Source of the DNA: Pseudogemmobacter lacusdianii
GTDB lineage: Bacteria; Pseudomonadota; Alphaproteobacteria; Rhodobacterales; Rhodobacteraceae
Direction of reading: 5' to 3'
DNA length: 64,000 nt
Assembly: GCF_030848395.1 (NCBI RefSeq)
Contig: NZ_JAVDBT010000003.1
Span: 1 to 64,000 of the forward strand
Position 1 is the first letter of the stretch; every line of letters starts with the position of its first letter. A model generated the notes under the pieces. The model saw nothing but the letters and a program-made list of their open reading frames with translations. It was not told where the DNA came from and did not search any database. The position numbers and the translations under genes were made by a program. Shown here piece after piece: positions 6,333 through 16,299 of this stretch.

Positions 6333-7562
6333 ATGGATTACGATGCCCAACTGACCCATGCGCTGCAAAAGCTGCATGACGAGGGGCGCTATCGCACCTT
6401 CATCGACATCGAGCGCCAAAAGGGCCATTTCCCGCATGCGGTTTGGACCAAACCCGATGGCACGCAAAAAGACATCACCGTCTGGTGCGGCAATGACTAT
6501 CTGGGCATGGGCCAGCATCCGGTGGTGCTAGAGGCGATGCATGAGGCTCTGGATGCCACCGGCGCAGGCTCGGGCGGCACGCGCAATATCTCGGGCACCA
6601 CGGTTTATCACAAACGGCTTGAGGCCGAGTTGGCCGATCTGCACGGCAAAGAGGCGGCTTTGGTCTTCTCCTCGGCCTATATTGCCAATGATGCGACCCT
6701 GTCGACGTTGCGCACCATCTTCCCCGGCCTGATCATCTATTCCGACCAGTTGAACCATGCCTCGATGATCGAAGGCGTGCGGCGCGGCGGCGGCGAGAAG
6801 CGGATCTTCAAGCATAATGATCTGGCGCATCTGCGGGCTTTGCTGGCGGCGGATGATCCGGCGGCACCGAAGCTGATCGCCTTTGAATCGATCTATTCGA
6901 TGGACGGCGATGTCGCGCCGATCTCGCAGATCTGCGATCTGGCCGATGAGTTTGGCGCGCTGACCTATATCGATGAGGTCCATGCCGTGGGCATGTATGG
7001 TGCCCGCGGCGCTGGCGTGGCCGAGCGTGACAATCAGATGCACCGCATCGACATGATCAACGCCACTTTGGCCAAGGCTTATGGCGTTTTCGGCGGCTAT
7101 ATTGCTGCAAGCGCGAAGATGGTCGACGCGGTGCGCAGCTACGCGCCGGGGTTCATCTTCACCACCTCCTTGCCCCCGGCAGTTGCGGCAGGCGCTGCGG
7201 CTTCGGTTAAGTTTTTGAAGACGGCGGAAGGCCAAGAGTTGCGCGATCAGCAGCAGGCCATGGCGAAAATGCTGAAGATGCGGCTGCGCGCTTCCGGTCT
7301 GCCGATCATGGACGAAGGCACGCATATTGTGCCTGTGCATGTTGGCAACCCCATCCATTGCAAGATGCTCAGCGATATGCTGCTGGATCAATTTGGCATC
7401 TATGTGCAGCCGATCAACTTCCCCACCGTGCCGCGCGGCACCGAGCGGCTGCGCTTCACGCCCAGCCCGGTGCATGATGCGGGCGAGATCGACCGGCTGG
7501 TGAAGGCGATGGATTCGCTCTGGCAGCAATGTGCGCTAAATCGTGCCGAGCTCTCTGCCTAA
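6333..7562 (+). CDS. hemA: 5-aminolevulinate synthase
   Basis: ALAS condenses glycine with succinyl-CoA to 5-aminolevulinate, the first step of heme, vitamin B12 and bacteriochlorophyll synthesis by the C4 (Shemin) route. The protein is an alpha-oxoamine synthase with [21 protein letters not shown], the DEVHAVG strand carrying the PLP-pyridine aspartate, and the Schiff-base lysine in [10 protein letters not shown]. From the chosen ATG this lysine is K248, the number it has in Rhodobacter capsulatus. The ATG at 6327 directly abuts AGGAG, whereas 6333 leaves the proper 6-base spacing, so 6333 is preferred (409 residues). An FnrL box upstream predicts induction under low oxygen. Neighbours are unrelated, so it is probably monocistronic. 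Confidence 0.97.
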   Translation: MDYDAQLTHALQKLHDEGRYRTFIDIERQKGHFPHAVWTKPDGTQKDITVWCGNDYLGMGQHPVVLEAMHEALDATGAGSGGTRNISGTTVYHKRLEAELADLHGKEAALVFSSAYIANDATLSTLRTIFPGLIIYSDQLNHASMIEGVRRGGGEKRIFKHNDLAHLRALLAADDPAAPKLIAFESIYSMDGDVAPISQICDLADEFGALTYIDEVHAVGMYGARGAGVAERDNQMHRIDMINATLAKAYGVFGGYIAASAKMVDAVRSYAPGFIFTTSLPPAVAAGAAASVKFLKTAEGQELRDQQQAMAKMLKMRLRASGLPIMDEGTHIVPVHVGNPIHCKMLSDMLLDQFGIYVQPINFPTVPRGTERLRFTPSPVHDAGEIDRLVKAMDSLWQQCALNRAELSA

Positions 7563-7627
7563 GGCCATATCCTGCATGTGCAAAGGCACTTGCCCTATGC
7601 TAGGGTTCCCGCAATACGATACGCGAT

Positions 7628-7646
7628 GAGTCGGGTTAACCGACTC
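7628..7646. repeat. 7-bp inverted repeat in the leader of the RodZ-like gene
   Basis: GAGTCGG (7628-7634) and CCGACTC (7640-7646) flank GTTAA, about 30 bp before the GTG start. No T-run follows; an operator or 5' UTR hairpin is possible. Confidence 0.4.
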
Positions 7647-7675
7647 GTGTAACGCGGCGGGTTCAAGGGGACAGA

Positions 7676-8875
7676 GTGCTCATGATCGGCTGGAGGTCTA
7701 AACCTCAGGCAGCGGAAGAAGAGAAGCCAAAAGGCTTTGACGATTTCGACTTGCGGCTCGGCGACCTTATGCGGGGCGAGCGCGCAACCTTGGGCAAATC
7801 CTTGCTGGATGTGCAGCGCGAGCTGAAGATCAAAGCCACCTATATCGCGGCCATCGAAAATGCCGATATCTCGGCTTTTGAGACGCCCGGTTTCGTGGCT
7901 GGCTTCGTGCGCTCTTACGCGCGTTATCTGGGTATGGACCCCGATCAAGCTTTCGCCCGGTTCTGCCGGGAGGCCAATTTCACTGTCGCGCATGGGCTTT
8001 CGGCCTCGGCGGCTCCGGCGCGGCTGAGCCAAGCGCGGGCGCGGGTGGAATTTGCCGATCCTTTGGCCAATCCCAATGCCAGCTTCATCCCGCGCGGCGA
8101 AAGCCTTTTCAGCCGGGTTGAGCCGGGGGCTTTGGGCTCGGTCGCGGTTTTGGTGGTGCTGATTGGCGCCATTGGTTACGGCGGCTGGTCGGTCCTGCGT
8201 GAGGTGCAGCGTGTGCAGCTTGCCCCCGTGGATGAGGCGCCTGCCGTGGTTGCCCAGATCGACCCGCTGCAAGGTGTGACCATGCCGGCGCAAGCCGTGG
8301 TCACCGATCCCTCGCAAGCGGTGGATCATGCAGGGGCTTTGGCCTCGGCGGAAGGTGCGGGCCGGCTTTACCGCCAGCAGGCGTTGGATGTGCCAGTGCT
8401 GGTGTCGCGCGATGGCCCGATTGCGGCGATCAACCCCGGCATCACGGCCGCGCAAAGCGTAGAAGCCGCCACACTCGCTGCCAATGACCCGGCCTTGACC
8501 GAGACGGTGCAAGTCGTGGCTGACGCCCGTCCGAGGGTTGAGCTTTTGGCCGTGCGCCCAGCTTGGGTGCGGGTCTCGGCCGCCGATGGCACTGTTTTGT
8601 TTGAGAAAACCTTGGATGCGGGCGAGCGTTACGCCGTCCCCGCCATGGAAGAGGCCGCGATCCTGCGCGCGGGCAATTCGGGCTCGGTTTATTTCGTGGT
8701 GAACGGTCAGACCTTCGGTCCGGCGGCTCCGGGCGCCAATGTGGCCAAAAACATCGCGCTGACCGCAGAGTCGCTGACGCAAAGCTATGCTTTGGCCGAT
8801 CCGCAGGCCGATGACGCTTTGGCCAAGGTGATGACCGCAGATGCCTCGGCGACGGGCACGGTGGCGGTCGAATAA
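7676..8875 (+). CDS. RodZ-like HTH/DUF4115 membrane protein
   Basis: A 399-residue single-pass protein with RodZ-type architecture: N-terminal HTH_25 domain (about 27-100, with GERATLGKSLLDVQRELKIKATYI), a linker, one membrane helix (about 151-174) and a C-terminal DUF4115 domain at about 280-370. RodZ-family proteins sit in the inner membrane with the HTH inside and link MreB to the elongasome; in Rhodobacteraceae this protein is the usual candidate for that role, but the assignment rests on domain order. The GTG at 7676 follows AAGGGGA with good spacing; the ATG at 7682 is the alternative. ispG follows 136 bp later on the same strand, the same RodZ-IspG order seen in many Proteobacteria, which supports the call. 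Confidence 0.82.
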   Translation: MLMIGWRSKPQAAEEEKPKGFDDFDLRLGDLMRGERATLGKSLLDVQRELKIKATYIAAIENADISAFETPGFVAGFVRSYARYLGMDPDQAFARFCREANFTVAHGLSASAAPARLSQARARVEFADPLANPNASFIPRGESLFSRVEPGALGSVAVLVVLIGAIGYGGWSVLREVQRVQLAPVDEAPAVVAQIDPLQGVTMPAQAVVTDPSQAVDHAGALASAEGAGRLYRQQALDVPVLVSRDGPIAAINPGITAAQSVEAATLAANDPALTETVQVVADARPRVELLAVRPAWVRVSAADGTVLFEKTLDAGERYAVPAMEEAAILRAGNSGSVYFVVNGQTFGPAAPGANVAKNIALTAESLTQSYALADPQADDALAKVMTADASATGTVAVE

Positions 8876-9011
8876 GACCGTCTGGCGCGGACCCACCCCA
8901 GGGTCTGCCGCCCGTCTGACGCACCCGATTGACCCGACCATCTGCGGGCGCGGCAGTTGTCCTTGCCAGCACTTCCGCCTATGGTCCGCGCGAATGGCTT
9001 GAGGCTTTGTG

Positions 9012-10136
9012 ATGTCGCTGAATCCGATCCGTCCCTGGCGCAATATTGAGCGGCGCAAGAGCCGCCAGATCATGGTGGGCAAAGTCCCGGTGGGCGGCGA
9101 TGCGCCGATCACTGTGCAGACCATGACCAACACCGATAGCTCGGACGCGCGCGCGACGCTGGCGCAGGTGATCCGCGCAGCCGATGCCGGGGCCGATATT
9201 GTCCGGGTCTCGACCCCGGATGAGGCCAGCACCCAAGCCCTGCGCGAGATTTGCCGCGAAAGCCCGGTGCCGATCGTGGCGGATATCCACTTCCACTACA
9301 AACGCGCGATTGAGGCGGCGGAGGCAGGGGCGGCTTGCCTGCGCATCAACCCCGGCAATATCGGTGACGCCAAGCGCGTGGCCGAGGTGGTGCGGGCGGC
9401 GAAAGACCATGGCTGCTCGATCCGTATCGGGGTGAATGCCGGTTCTTTGGAGCGGCATTTGCTTGAGAAATACGGCGAGCCTTGCCCCGATGCGATGGTG
9501 GAATCCGGCCTCGACCATATCAAACTCTTGCAAGACAACGATTTTCACGAGTTCAAAATCTCGGTGAAAGCCTCGGATGTGTTCCTCTCGGCCGCTGCCT
9601 ATCAGCAGTTGGCCGCCGCGACCGATGCGCCGATCCATCTGGGCATCACTGAAGCCGGGGGCCTGACCTCGGGCACGGTGAAATCCGCGATCGGGCTGGG
9701 GTCTTTGCTTTGGTTCGGCATTGGCGACACCATCCGCGTCTCGCTCTCCGCCGATCCGGTGGCCGAGGTCAAAGTCGGCTATGAGATCCTGAAATCACTT
9801 GGCCTACGCACGCGTGGTGTACAGATCATCTCTTGCCCCAGCTGCGCGCGGCAAGGCTTTGACGTGATCAAGACCGTCGAAAAGCTGGAAGAGCGGCTTG
9901 AACACATCAAAACGCCGATGAGCCTTTCGATTATTGGCTGCGTGGTCAACGGCCCGGGTGAGGCTTTGATGACCGATATCGGCTTTACCGGCGGCGGGGC
10001 TGGCAAGGGCATGGTCTATATGGCCGGCAAGCAGGACCACACGATGACCAATGACCGGATGATCGACCATATCGTCGAGCTGGTCGAAGCGCGCGCCGCC
10101 AAGATCGCCGCGGAAGAGGCGCAGGCGGCCGAGTAA
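9012..10136 (+). CDS. ispG: 4-hydroxy-3-methylbut-2-en-1-yl diphosphate synthase
   Basis: IspG (GcpE) performs the penultimate step of the MEP isoprenoid pathway, reducing methylerythritol cyclodiphosphate to HMBPP with a [4Fe-4S] cluster. The 374-residue length and both domains fit: an N-terminal TIM barrel ([25 protein letters not shown]) and a C-terminal cluster domain with ligands C275 and C278 in SCPSC, C310 in [11 protein letters not shown], and E317 as the fourth ligand. The ATG at 9012 is chosen over the overlapping GTG at 9009 since GAGG is 7 bases upstream and the family usually begins [10 protein letters not shown]. It follows the RodZ-like gene and ends at a strong terminator. Confidence 0.97.
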   Translation: MSLNPIRPWRNIERRKSRQIMVGKVPVGGDAPITVQTMTNTDSSDARATLAQVIRAADAGADIVRVSTPDEASTQALREICRESPVPIVADIHFHYKRAIEAAEAGAACLRINPGNIGDAKRVAEVVRAAKDHGCSIRIGVNAGSLERHLLEKYGEPCPDAMVESGLDHIKLLQDNDFHEFKISVKASDVFLSAAAYQQLAAATDAPIHLGITEAGGLTSGTVKSAIGLGSLLWFGIGDTIRVSLSADPVAEVKVGYEILKSLGLRTRGVQIISCPSCARQGFDVIKTVEKLEERLEHIKTPMSLSIIGCVVNGPGEALMTDIGFTGGGAGKGMVYMAGKQDHTMTNDRMIDHIVELVEARAAKIAAEEAQAAE

Positions 10137-10156
10137 TCCGGGCGCTCAGGCAAAAG

Positions 10157-10190
10157 AAAAGGGCAGGGGTTTTCACTCCCGCCCTTTTTT
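10157..10190 (+). terminator. terminator after ispG
   Basis: AAAAGGGC (10157-10164) pairs with GCCCTTTT (10181-10188), extended by a GGGG/CTCCC helix across one mismatch; T-run to 10190. Confidence 0.88.
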
Positions 10191-10208
10191 CATGTGTAAC
10201 CTATAGGC

Positions 10209-10952
10209 TTAGCCCTCTTCGCGCTCGCCCGCCACGATCTGACGCATGCCGTCCAAGGGCACATAGCCGCGCAGCATCGTGCCATTGATTACGAAGGTCG
10301 GCGTGCCGTTGATCTCAAGCGCGTTGGCCAAAGCGTGGTTGGACATGATCACCGCCTCAACCTCGGGCGAGCTCATTTTCTCCGTCACTGCCGCCGGATC
10401 ATGGCCCAGATCGGTGGCCAGACGGCCCAGCGTCTCGGGCGTCGAAGGGCCGCGCAGAGTGACCAAAGCATCATGCGCCGCTTTGTAAGCGTCATCGCCG
10501 TAAAGCGCCCGCACGGCGAGGGCGAATTGCGCCGAATACAGCGATTCCTCGCCCAAGATCGGGAATTCCTTCAGCACGAAACGGATATTGCCGTCCGCGC
10601 TGACCAGATCTTCCACCTCTTGATAGGCCTTGCGGCAATAGCCACAGCGATAATCCATGAACTCGACCACGGTGATATCGCCGTCGGGATTGCCGCCCAC
10701 CCAATCGCCGGGGCTGTTGAAAATAGCGTCTTGGTTCGCCGCCAGCATCTGTACATCGCGGTCAGCCGAGGCCAGCTCTTCGCGGGCCTGCAACTCGGTC
10801 ATCGCCTCAACGATCACCTCGGGATGCTCCATCAGATAGGCCTTCACCTCTTCACGAAAGGCGCTGCGCTCGGCGTCGGTCATCTCGCCCAGGCCCCCGG
10901 CATAGGCGGTCGAGGTGGTCAGCGCGGCAAGAAGGGCAAGGGTAAAGCGCAT
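10209..10952 (-). CDS. periplasmic DsbA-family thiol oxidoreductase
   Basis: A 247-residue thioredoxin-fold protein. Signal peptide at residues 1-18 (hydrophobic LALLAALTTSTAYA), then a helical N-terminal segment, then the thioredoxin domain with active-site C103-G-Y-C106 after the strand VVEFMDYR, and the cis-proline loop NGTPTF near residue 217. This matches the DsbA/Com1-like group in which an N-terminal extension precedes the fold; such proteins introduce or isomerise disulfides in exported proteins. CGYC is a common variant of the DsbA CPHC motif. It is divergent from the aminotransferase gene, and a convergent ispG terminator lies at its 3' side. The partner is not visible here; a DsbB gene is absent from the window. 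Confidence 0.9.
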   Translation of the reverse strand: MRFTLALLAALTTSTAYAGGLGEMTDAERSAFREEVKAYLMEHPEVIVEAMTELQAREELASADRDVQMLAANQDAIFNSPGDWVGGNPDGDITVVEFMDYRCGYCRKAYQEVEDLVSADGNIRFVLKEFPILGEESLYSAQFALAVRALYGDDAYKAAHDALVTLRGPSTPETLGRLATDLGHDPAAVTEKMSSPEVEAVIMSNHALANALEINGTPTFVINGTMLRGYVPLDGMRQIVAGEREEG

Positions 10953-11114
10953 GGAACTTCCTATCTTGGGGCGGGCCGATGGGGCCCAAGGCGGATCTGG
11001 GTCGGCCCAGCTATACTGCGTGCCCGAGGGCGGGCCAAGCGCTGGAACATCGGGTCAGGCTTGACCCAAGGCCCGTGACCGGGCAGGGATCGGCAAAACT
11101 CTATGAGGCATGTG

Positions 11115-12275
11115 ATGACAAGTGCAAGTCAGCCCAACCGGCGCGGCGACGTTGATCCCTTCATTGTGATGGATGTGATGGAGCGCGCCCGCGCGGCCGA
11201 GGCCTCGGGCCGCCGCATCATCCATATGGAGGTGGGCCAGCCCGGCACCGGCGCGCCGCAAGGCGCGGTTGAGGCCGTCAAAGCGGGGCTTAATCAGCCC
11301 TTGGGCTATACGGTGGCGCTTGGTATCCCCGAGTTGCGCGCCGGAATCGCCGCCCTTTATCAGCGCTGGTATGGCGTCAGCATTGATCCGTCGCGGGTGA
11401 TCGTCACCACGGGCTCGTCGGGCGCTTTCCTTCTGGCTTTCACCGCCTTGTTTGAGGCGGGCGATAAGGTGGCTTTGGGCGAGCCGGGCTACCCGAGCTA
11501 CCGCCAGATCCTGCGGGCTTTGTCGCTGACCCCGGTGGGCGTGCCAGCGAGCCTTGAGAACCGTCTCCAGCCGGTGGTTGAGGATCTTGAGGGGCTTGAT
11601 GTCGCAGGCCTGATCGTGGCCAGCCCCGGCAATCCCTCGGGCACGATGCTGGACCATAGTGCTTTGACCAAGCTTGCGAATTGGACTGCTGAGAAGGGGA
11701 TCCCGCTGGTTTCGGACGAGATTTACCACGGGCTGCATTATGGCGAGCGCGCTGTCTCGGCGTTGGAGGTCACCGATCAGGCTTGGGTGATCAACTCCTT
11801 CTCGAAATATTTCTCGATGACCGGCTGGCGGATTGGCTGGATGGTGGTGCCGGAAGATCAGGTCCGCCGGGTCGAGCGCCTGGCGCAAAATATGTTCATC
11901 TGCCCGCCGCATGCCAGCCAAGTGGCGGCTTTGGCGGCCTTGGACTGCACCGATGAGCTGGAGGAAAACCGCAAAGCTTACGCCGAGAACCGCCGGCTGA
12001 TGCTGGAAGGCCTGCCGAAGGCCGGTTTCACAAAAATCGCGCCGCCGGATGGGGCTTTCTACATTTATGCCGATGTCTCGGATCTGACGGATGACAGTCT
12101 GAAACTGGCCGAGGAAATCTTGGACAATGCCGGTGTGGCGGTGACGCCGGGGCTCGATTTTGACCCGGTCCGGGGCAAGCAGTGGTTGCGGTTCTCTTAC
12201 GCGCGCTCAACCTCGGACATTATCGAGGGGCTTGAGATGTTGGCGCGCTATATGGCGGCGCGGCAAGCGCGTTAA
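11115..12275 (+). CDS. class I/II PLP-dependent aminotransferase
   Basis: A 386-residue fold-type I aminotransferase of the aspartate/aromatic family. Visible signatures are the substrate-side loop VGQPGTGAP, the cofactor-binding TGSSGAF, SPGNPSGT with the PLP-contacting asparagine, SDEIYHGL with the aspartate facing the pyridine nitrogen, and the Schiff-base lysine K231 in NSFSKYFSMTGWRIGW. The last motif is typical of subgroup-Igamma aspartate aminotransferases and related enzymes. The ATG at 11115 is preferred to 11103 because TGAGG is 6 bases before it. Exact amino-acid specificity cannot be read off; aspartate, alanine or aromatic donors are all possible. Neighbours give no pathway clue. 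Confidence 0.9.
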   Translation: MTSASQPNRRGDVDPFIVMDVMERARAAEASGRRIIHMEVGQPGTGAPQGAVEAVKAGLNQPLGYTVALGIPELRAGIAALYQRWYGVSIDPSRVIVTTGSSGAFLLAFTALFEAGDKVALGEPGYPSYRQILRALSLTPVGVPASLENRLQPVVEDLEGLDVAGLIVASPGNPSGTMLDHSALTKLANWTAEKGIPLVSDEIYHGLHYGERAVSALEVTDQAWVINSFSKYFSMTGWRIGWMVVPEDQVRRVERLAQNMFICPPHASQVAALAALDCTDELEENRKAYAENRRLMLEGLPKAGFTKIAPPDGAFYIYADVSDLTDDSLKLAEEILDNAGVAVTPGLDFDPVRGKQWLRFSYARSTSDIIEGLEMLARYMAARQAR

Positions 12276-12365
12276 CGCGTTTCGGTGTTAGGCGGTAAGG
12301 GTGAATTTACTTACCGCCTGCTGCAAGGAATACTGGTCTGCCGGGCGGGCAGCGATGAGGTGATT

Positions 12366-13589
12366 ATGCGGGCGGTTCTAGCGGCACTGCTGGTTTTGAT
12401 CGGGCTTTGCAGCGCGGCACCTAAGGCTGCGGCGCAAGAGCTGTCGGCTTTGGCGCGGTTTGACGGCGGGCAAAGCCGGATCAGCGGCGATGCCGCGGCG
12501 CTGTCGGTGGAATTGGGGATCAGCCAGCCGGTGCCGTGGCGCATCCGCATGTTGGACGGCCCGCCTCGGCTTATCTTGGATGTGCGCGAGGTGGACTGGC
12601 GCGGGGTGGATGCGCTGGCTTTGCCGGCTTCGGTCGCGGAAATTCGGGCGGGCGTGTTCCGTCCGGGTTGGTCGCGGCTGGTGGTGGAACTGGCCGGGCC
12701 GATGGTCGTCACCAGCTCTGCCATGACCACGGGCGAGGCCAAAGGGGCGGCCGGTGCGGTGATCGCTCTGAACCTGACCGCAGCCTCGCCCGAGGCCTTT
12801 GCGGCGGAAGCCACGCGGCCCGAGCCGCCCGAATGGGCGACGCCGAAAGCCGCGCAACTGCCCATGCCGGACGTGCAAGGCCAGGGCCCGATCGTGGTGG
12901 TGCTGGACCCGGGACATGGCGGCATTGATCCCGGAGCAGAAAGCGGTGACCAGAATGAAGCGCGGCTGATGCTTCTTTTCGCGCGTGAGCTGAAAGAGAT
13001 CCTCCTGCGCGATGGCGGCTTCCAAGTGGTGATGACCCGCGACGAAGATATCTTCGTGCCGCTGGAGACCCGGATTTCCATCGCCCGCGCTGCCGGGGCG
13101 GATGTCTTCCTGTCACTGCACGCCGATGCCTTGGCCGAGGGCGAGGCGCAGGGCGCCACGATTTATCGTTTGGCCGATGATGCCACCGATGAGGCGGCAC
13201 AGGCTCTGGCTGAACGCCATGACCGCGACGATCTTTTGGCGGGATTGGATCTTTCCGCGCAAGACGACGTTGTCGTCACAGTGCTTATGGATATGGCGCG
13301 GACCGAGACCAAGCCACGGATCGACCGGCTCTCGGCCCAGTTGGTTGCGGCGATCCAAGGCGCCGAGTTGCGGATGCACCGCCATCCTGAACAAGAAGGC
13401 GGATTTTCGGTGCTGAAATCGCCCGATATCCCTTCGGTTCTGATCGAACTGGGGTTTCTGTCTTCGGCGCGGGATCTTAAGCGGTTGGAAGACCCCGAAT
13501 GGCGGGGGAAATTTGCGGCGGCTTTGACGCAAGGGTTGAAGGCTTGGGCGGCCGAAGATCAGGCGATCAGAGCTTTAAAGGGCAACTAG
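12366..13589 (+). CDS. amiC: N-acetylmuramoyl-L-alanine amidase (AmiC type)
   Basis: A 407-residue periplasmic amidase that cuts the bond between MurNAc and the stem peptide, mainly at division septa. The ATG at 12366 gives a proper signal peptide (RAVLAALLVLIGLCSAAPKAAA, cleavage before QE) with GAGG 5 bases upstream. An AMIN-like domain (about 30-135) for septal targeting is followed by the Amidase_3 catalytic domain: zinc ligand H184 in DPGHGGIDPG, a glutamate in the following helix (NEARL), LHADAL histidine, and the terminal catalytic glutamate in VLIELGFLS. PBP1A begins 80 bp downstream on the same strand, so the two murein enzymes are probably co-expressed, as in other Rhodobacteraceae. 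Confidence 0.93.
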   Translation: MRAVLAALLVLIGLCSAAPKAAAQELSALARFDGGQSRISGDAAALSVELGISQPVPWRIRMLDGPPRLILDVREVDWRGVDALALPASVAEIRAGVFRPGWSRLVVELAGPMVVTSSAMTTGEAKGAAGAVIALNLTAASPEAFAAEATRPEPPEWATPKAAQLPMPDVQGQGPIVVVLDPGHGGIDPGAESGDQNEARLMLLFARELKEILLRDGGFQVVMTRDEDIFVPLETRISIARAAGADVFLSLHADALAEGEAQGATIYRLADDATDEAAQALAERHDRDDLLAGLDLSAQDDVVVTVLMDMARTETKPRIDRLSAQLVAAIQGAELRMHRHPEQEGGFSVLKSPDIPSVLIELGFLSSARDLKRLEDPEWRGKFAAALTQGLKAWAAEDQAIRALKGN

Positions 13590-13669
13590 CCGCCAGTGAC
13601 GCGGCGAAGTTTGCCCAAGCTTTTGACGGCGCGCCACGTCTGATATAGGACGGCGCGAAATCTGCGGGG

Positions 13670-16210
13670 GTGCGCGTGATACGATTCATCGGCTCTTTCT
13701 TCGGGGCCATCTTCACGATGCTCACTCTGGGTGCCTTTTTTGGCGCCATAACCGTTGGTGGGATCTTCTGGATGTATGGGCGTGACTTGCCCAGCCACGA
13801 AAGCCTTGTGCAATATACGCCGCCCACGATCAGCCGGATCTATACCGGCGAGGGCCGGATCTTGGACGAATTCGCTCGCGAGCGGCGGCTGTTCGTGCCG
13901 GTCTCGGATATCCCTGATCTGGTGAAGCAGGCCTATATCAGCGCTGAGGATAAGGACTTTTACACCCACCACGGCTATGACGCGCAAGGCATGGTCTCGG
14001 CCTTCATCGATGCGGTGAAAAGCCGGGGCGAGGATGTGCGTGGCGCCTCGACCATCACCCAGCAAGTCGCCAAGAACATGCTTCTTGATGGCACCCGCAA
14101 GGGCGTGAAAGGGATTGAACGCAAGATCAAAGAGATCATCCTTGCGACGCGGCTGGAAAAGACGCTGACCAAGGACCGGATCCTTGAGATCTACATGAAC
14201 CAGATTGATTTGGGGTATCGCAGCTTCGGCGTGGCGGCGGCGGCGCAGACCTATTTCAACAAAACGCTCGACCAGTTGAGCCCCGGGGAGGCGGCCTATT
14301 TGGCAGCTTTGCCGAAATCTCCGGGTCGCGGCCTGCGCCCGGTGCAAGAATATGACCGCGCGGTGGATCGTCGGAACTACGTTCTGGGGCAGATGCTGCA
14401 AAACGGCTACATCGATCAGGCCGTCCATGACGCCGAGCGCGCCTTGCCTCTGAAGACGGTGATGGCTGGGGATTACGAATCCTACCGCGAAGAGCTGCCC
14501 GATCGCACCTATTTCACCGAAGAAATCGCCCGCCAACTCTCGAAAGACTTTGGTGAGGAAGAGTTCTACAACGGTGGTCTGACCATCCGTGCCACCATCG
14601 ACCCCGAGCTGCAGCGTCAGGCCGAGAAATCTCTGCGCGTGGCGCTTGAGAAATACGACCGTGGTTTGGGCCGTTGGCGCGGCACGGGCGAAGCTCTGGA
14701 CCCGTCCGTCTTGGGCTCTGAGGCGGATTGGCGCGCCGCTTTGGCCGCCGTCAGCGTACCGCGCGATATTGAGGGCTGGTTCCCGGCGGTTGTGCTTGAA
14801 GTCGGCGATCGCGAAATGCGCATCGGCATTGAAGGCGTCGAGGCCAGTGAGGCCGAGCCGCAGGTGGTGCCGCGCAATGACATCGAATGGATGCGCGGCA
14901 GCTTTGCTGACAATTTCAAAGCCGGCGATGTGGTGCATGTCCGCCGCATGGTCAAAGACGCTGACGGCAGCTTCATCCGCTGGACCCTGCGGCAAGTGCC
15001 GGAAGTGCAGGGCGCCTTTATGGCGATGGACGTGAACACCGGACGCGTCATCGCGATGCAGGGCGGCTTCAGCTATCAAGATTCGGTCTTTAACCGCGCC
15101 ACTTTGGCCAAGCGTCAGCCGGGGTCGAGCTTTAAGCCCTTCGTCTACGCCGCCGCTTTGGATTCGGGCTTTAGCCCTGCCACCATCGTGGTCGATGCGC
15201 CGATCGAGGTGAACACGCCGCAGGGGCTTTGGACGCCGAAAAACGCCTCGAACAAATTCTACGGCCCCACGCCTTTGCGCACCGGGATCGAGCAGAGCCG
15301 CAACCTGATGACGATCCGGATTGCCGAAGAGATCGGCATGGAGACGGTCGCAGGCTATGCCGAGCGGTTTGGCGTTTATGACCGGATGCAACCCTATTTG
15401 GCCAATGCGCTTGGCGCGCAGGAAAGCACGGTTTTCCAAATGGTCGCCGCCTATGCCATGTTCGCCAACGGTGGTGAGCGGGTAGAGCCGACCCTGGTGG
15501 ACCGCGTGCAGGACCGCTACGGCCGCACCGTCTATCGCCACGACAAACGCCTTTGCGCCGATTGCAGCGCCACCAGCCTGCCCGAGGGCAAGGGGCTCAG
15601 CCTCAGCTCGGACCGCGAGCGGGTGATGGATGCGATCACCGCCTATCAACTGACCTCGATGATGGAAGGCGTTGTGCAACGCGGCACTGCGCGCGGTATC
15701 AACCTGCCCGTGCCTGTCGCGGGTAAGACAGGCACCACCAATGACTCGAAAGACGTGTGGTTCATCGGCTATACGAGTACCATCGTCGCGGGCTGCTACA
15801 TCGGCTATGACAACCCACGCTCCTTGGGTTCGGTCTCGGGTGGCGGCTTCTGCGGGCCGGTGTTTGAGAGCTTCATGAAAGAGGCGATTAAGAAGTACGG
15901 CGGTGCGTCGTTCAAAGTCCCACCGGGCGGCTATTTCATGAAGATCGACCGCTTCACCGGCCAAGCCTTGCCGGGGGATGCGACGGGCGACAATGTCGTC
16001 TCGGAATACTTCCGCGAAGGCGCTGACCCGCTGATCGGTCTGGGTGTCTTCGTCGATGGTGGCTTTGAGATGGGGCAGAACCTGCCGCTCTATGCCTACG
16101 GCGAGACCGAGGCTGACCAAGGCTCACGCGTGACCACGGCCACGGGCGAGACCAAGGTCATCCCGAAGAAGGCCGATTTTGGCACCGTCTCCTCGGGCGG
16201 ACTTTATTAA
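13670..16210 (+). CDS. mrcA: bifunctional penicillin-binding protein 1A
   Basis: An 846-residue class A PBP that polymerises and cross-links peptidoglycan. Order: short cytoplasmic tail, membrane anchor (about 5-32), GT51 glycosyltransferase domain with catalytic E93 in SAEDKDFYTHHG and the QQVAKN and RKIKE motifs, an OB-like linker domain, and the transpeptidase with S486-S-F-K489, the SRN motif and K686-T-G688. Start is GTG at 13670 or the in-frame GTG at 13676; the GGGGG stretch upstream fits either, changing only two residues. It follows amiC directly. The C-terminus after about 750 is a divergent tail typical of alphaproteobacterial PBP1A. Confidence 0.95.
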   Translation: MRVIRFIGSFFGAIFTMLTLGAFFGAITVGGIFWMYGRDLPSHESLVQYTPPTISRIYTGEGRILDEFARERRLFVPVSDIPDLVKQAYISAEDKDFYTHHGYDAQGMVSAFIDAVKSRGEDVRGASTITQQVAKNMLLDGTRKGVKGIERKIKEIILATRLEKTLTKDRILEIYMNQIDLGYRSFGVAAAAQTYFNKTLDQLSPGEAAYLAALPKSPGRGLRPVQEYDRAVDRRNYVLGQMLQNGYIDQAVHDAERALPLKTVMAGDYESYREELPDRTYFTEEIARQLSKDFGEEEFYNGGLTIRATIDPELQRQAEKSLRVALEKYDRGLGRWRGTGEALDPSVLGSEADWRAALAAVSVPRDIEGWFPAVVLEVGDREMRIGIEGVEASEAEPQVVPRNDIEWMRGSFADNFKAGDVVHVRRMVKDADGSFIRWTLRQVPEVQGAFMAMDVNTGRVIAMQGGFSYQDSVFNRATLAKRQPGSSFKPFVYAAALDSGFSPATIVVDAPIEVNTPQGLWTPKNASNKFYGPTPLRTGIEQSRNLMTIRIAEEIGMETVAGYAERFGVYDRMQPYLANALGAQESTVFQMVAAYAMFANGGERVEPTLVDRVQDRYGRTVYRHDKRLCADCSATSLPEGKGLSLSSDRERVMDAITAYQLTSMMEGVVQRGTARGINLPVPVAGKTGTTNDSKDVWFIGYTSTIVAGCYIGYDNPRSLGSVSGGGFCGPVFESFMKEAIKKYGGASFKVPPGGYFMKIDRFTGQALPGDATGDNVVSEYFREGADPLIGLGVFVDGGFEMGQNLPLYAYGETEADQGSRVTTATGETKVIPKKADFGTVSSGGLY

Positions 16211-16299
16211 CACCTGATGCAGGCGATCCGCCCGCGCTCTTGCCGGGGCGCGGGACTGGCGCTATCACGCCGCTTGTAAGTTGAAGGAAGACCGCACTC

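Noticed and set aside
13586-16120. An 844-codon open frame on the minus strand opposite PBP1A
   Set aside because: It mirrors the mrcA gene almost exactly and shows the His/Arg-rich composition of a shadow frame.
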